This document shows positions 63,464 through 64,000 of a stretch of DNA of 64,000 nucleotides, piece by piece (position 1 is the stretch's first letter; each line of letters begins with the position of its first letter). This DNA is from CAISCU01 sp943361925 (GTDB lineage: Bacteria; Bacteroidota; Bacteroidia; UKL13-3), in assembly GCA_943361925.1 (NCBI GenBank), contig CALRIT020000006.1:1-64000 (forward strand), written 5' to 3'. A program made the translations under genes and the position numbers. A model generated the notes under the pieces. That model had not been told where the DNA came from. It searched no databases and saw nothing but the letters and a program-made list of their open reading frames with translations.

Positions 63464-64000
63464 TGTTAAGCTTAGACCTATTATTTATACCCTTGTTTGC
63501 ATCCATCCTTTTGTTGTTTTCAAAAGGAAATGCTTCCCGTGTTTTGGCTTTCGTATTTAGCATAGCACAACTGGCTTTAACAGTTTATTCTTATACTGTT
63601 TTTAAAGCTAATGGTGCTGAAGCATTTGAATTTAGTGCCCCATGGGTTCAAAAACCTTTAATAAATGTACATTTTGGTGTTGATGGTATTAGTTTATTAA
63701 TGGTGATTTTAACTAATTTATTGATGCCACTAATTATTCTAAGTGGATTCAATAGAGAAACAAATCGTCCGCATATTTTTTACGCACTGATGTTGTTTAT
63801 GCAATTTGCACTAAACGGCGTGTTCTTATCTTTAGACGGATTTGTTTATTATATCTTCTGGGAATTGGCTTTGATTCCAATATACTTCATTGCTTTTAAT
63901 TGGGGTGATGAAAACAGAGCAAAAGTTACACTCAAGTTCTTTATCTATACTTTGGCAGGAAGTTTATTGATGTTATTTGGATTCTTATTCCTGTATATGA
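63463..64000 (+). CDS. nuoM: NADH-quinone oxidoreductase subunit M, cut by the window end
   Basis: An ATG at 63463 in the TAATG overlap with nuoL opens a frame that runs to the end of the window (179 codons, no stop). It begins MLSLDLLFIPLFASILLLF, then INVHFGVDGISLLMVIL and YYIFWELALIPIYFI, the NuoM signature with its essential Glu. NuoM is the second antiporter-like proton channel of complex I; nuoN should follow outside. Confidence 0.93.
   Translation, partial: MLSLDLLFIPLFASILLLFSKGNASRVLAFVFSIAQLALTVYSYTVFKANGAEAFEFSAPWVQKPLINVHFGVDGISLLMVILTNLLMPLIILSGFNRETNRPHIFYALMLFMQFALNGVFLSLDGFVYYIFWELALIPIYFIAFNWGDENRAKVTLKFFIYTLAGSLLMLFGFLFLYM

Overview
The window comes from an AT-rich member of the Bacteroidota. 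The evidence is a secreted M43 protease with a type IX secretion C-terminal sorting domain, promoters of the TAnnTTTG type, GH92/GH127 glycosidases, and a complex I operon with a short NuoG that lacks the molybdopterin domain. Codon use and base composition look similar over most of the window. The genus cannot be named from the sequence alone.

Layout. 1-690: left end of a probable IS1595-family insertion sequence and a small non-autonomous element. 691-6060: a metallophosphoesterase, the secreted protease, tRNA-Ser(TGA), a repeat-rich gap with a tandem array of about 37 bp, and a WG-repeat lipid- or periplasm-directed protein. 6435-16111: an AraC-type regulator beside a tightly packed six-gene sugar operon (PhyH-like dioxygenase, TIM-barrel sugar isomerase/epimerase, sugar-porter MFS, GH92, GH127, GH13). 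This is a carbohydrate-use locus without SusC/SusD. 16569-20768: two different HipA-type toxin-antitoxin systems, a three-gene hipBST-like one and a two-gene hipBA, with a secreted thermonuclease between them. 20769-21951: a cluster of palindrome-bearing mobile repeats. 21952-24942: a seven-PAS sensor protein that has a histidine-kinase H-box but no ATPase domain.

25157-46901 (all minus strand) is a defence island of about 21.7 kb. It reads hsdM, hsdS, an unknown 194-residue protein, a DUF262 protein, a DUF262-DUF1524 protein, a DUF6361 protein, a PLD-like protein, a large helicase, hsdR, a PD-(D/E)xK/DUF5655 protein, an OLD-type ATPase-TOPRIM protein, and (after a 149-bp gap) another nuclease-like protein. 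Six genes therefore sit inside a type I restriction-modification operon, between the specificity and restriction subunits. The DUF6361-PLD-helicase trio resembles, from memory, the three-gene Azaca system. The whole combination is the best candidate here for an undescribed composite defence system.

47123-49342 (minus) is a small cassette: a WYL regulator, a Tat-signal-bearing protein with an FtsZ-like GTPase fold, and an unknown partner. 49431-49927 is an array of hairpins in which two unrelated palindromes occupy the same conserved flanks. 50005-53378 holds housekeeping genes (TPR, WYL regulator, mazG, thioredoxin, a small conserved protein). 53529-64000 is the nuo operon, nuoA to nuoM, with nuoM cut by the window end.

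Two themes repeat. One is defence and stress systems (hip modules, restriction, WYL regulators). The other is families of intergenic elements that keep their flanks but exchange long, perfectly paired central palindromes.
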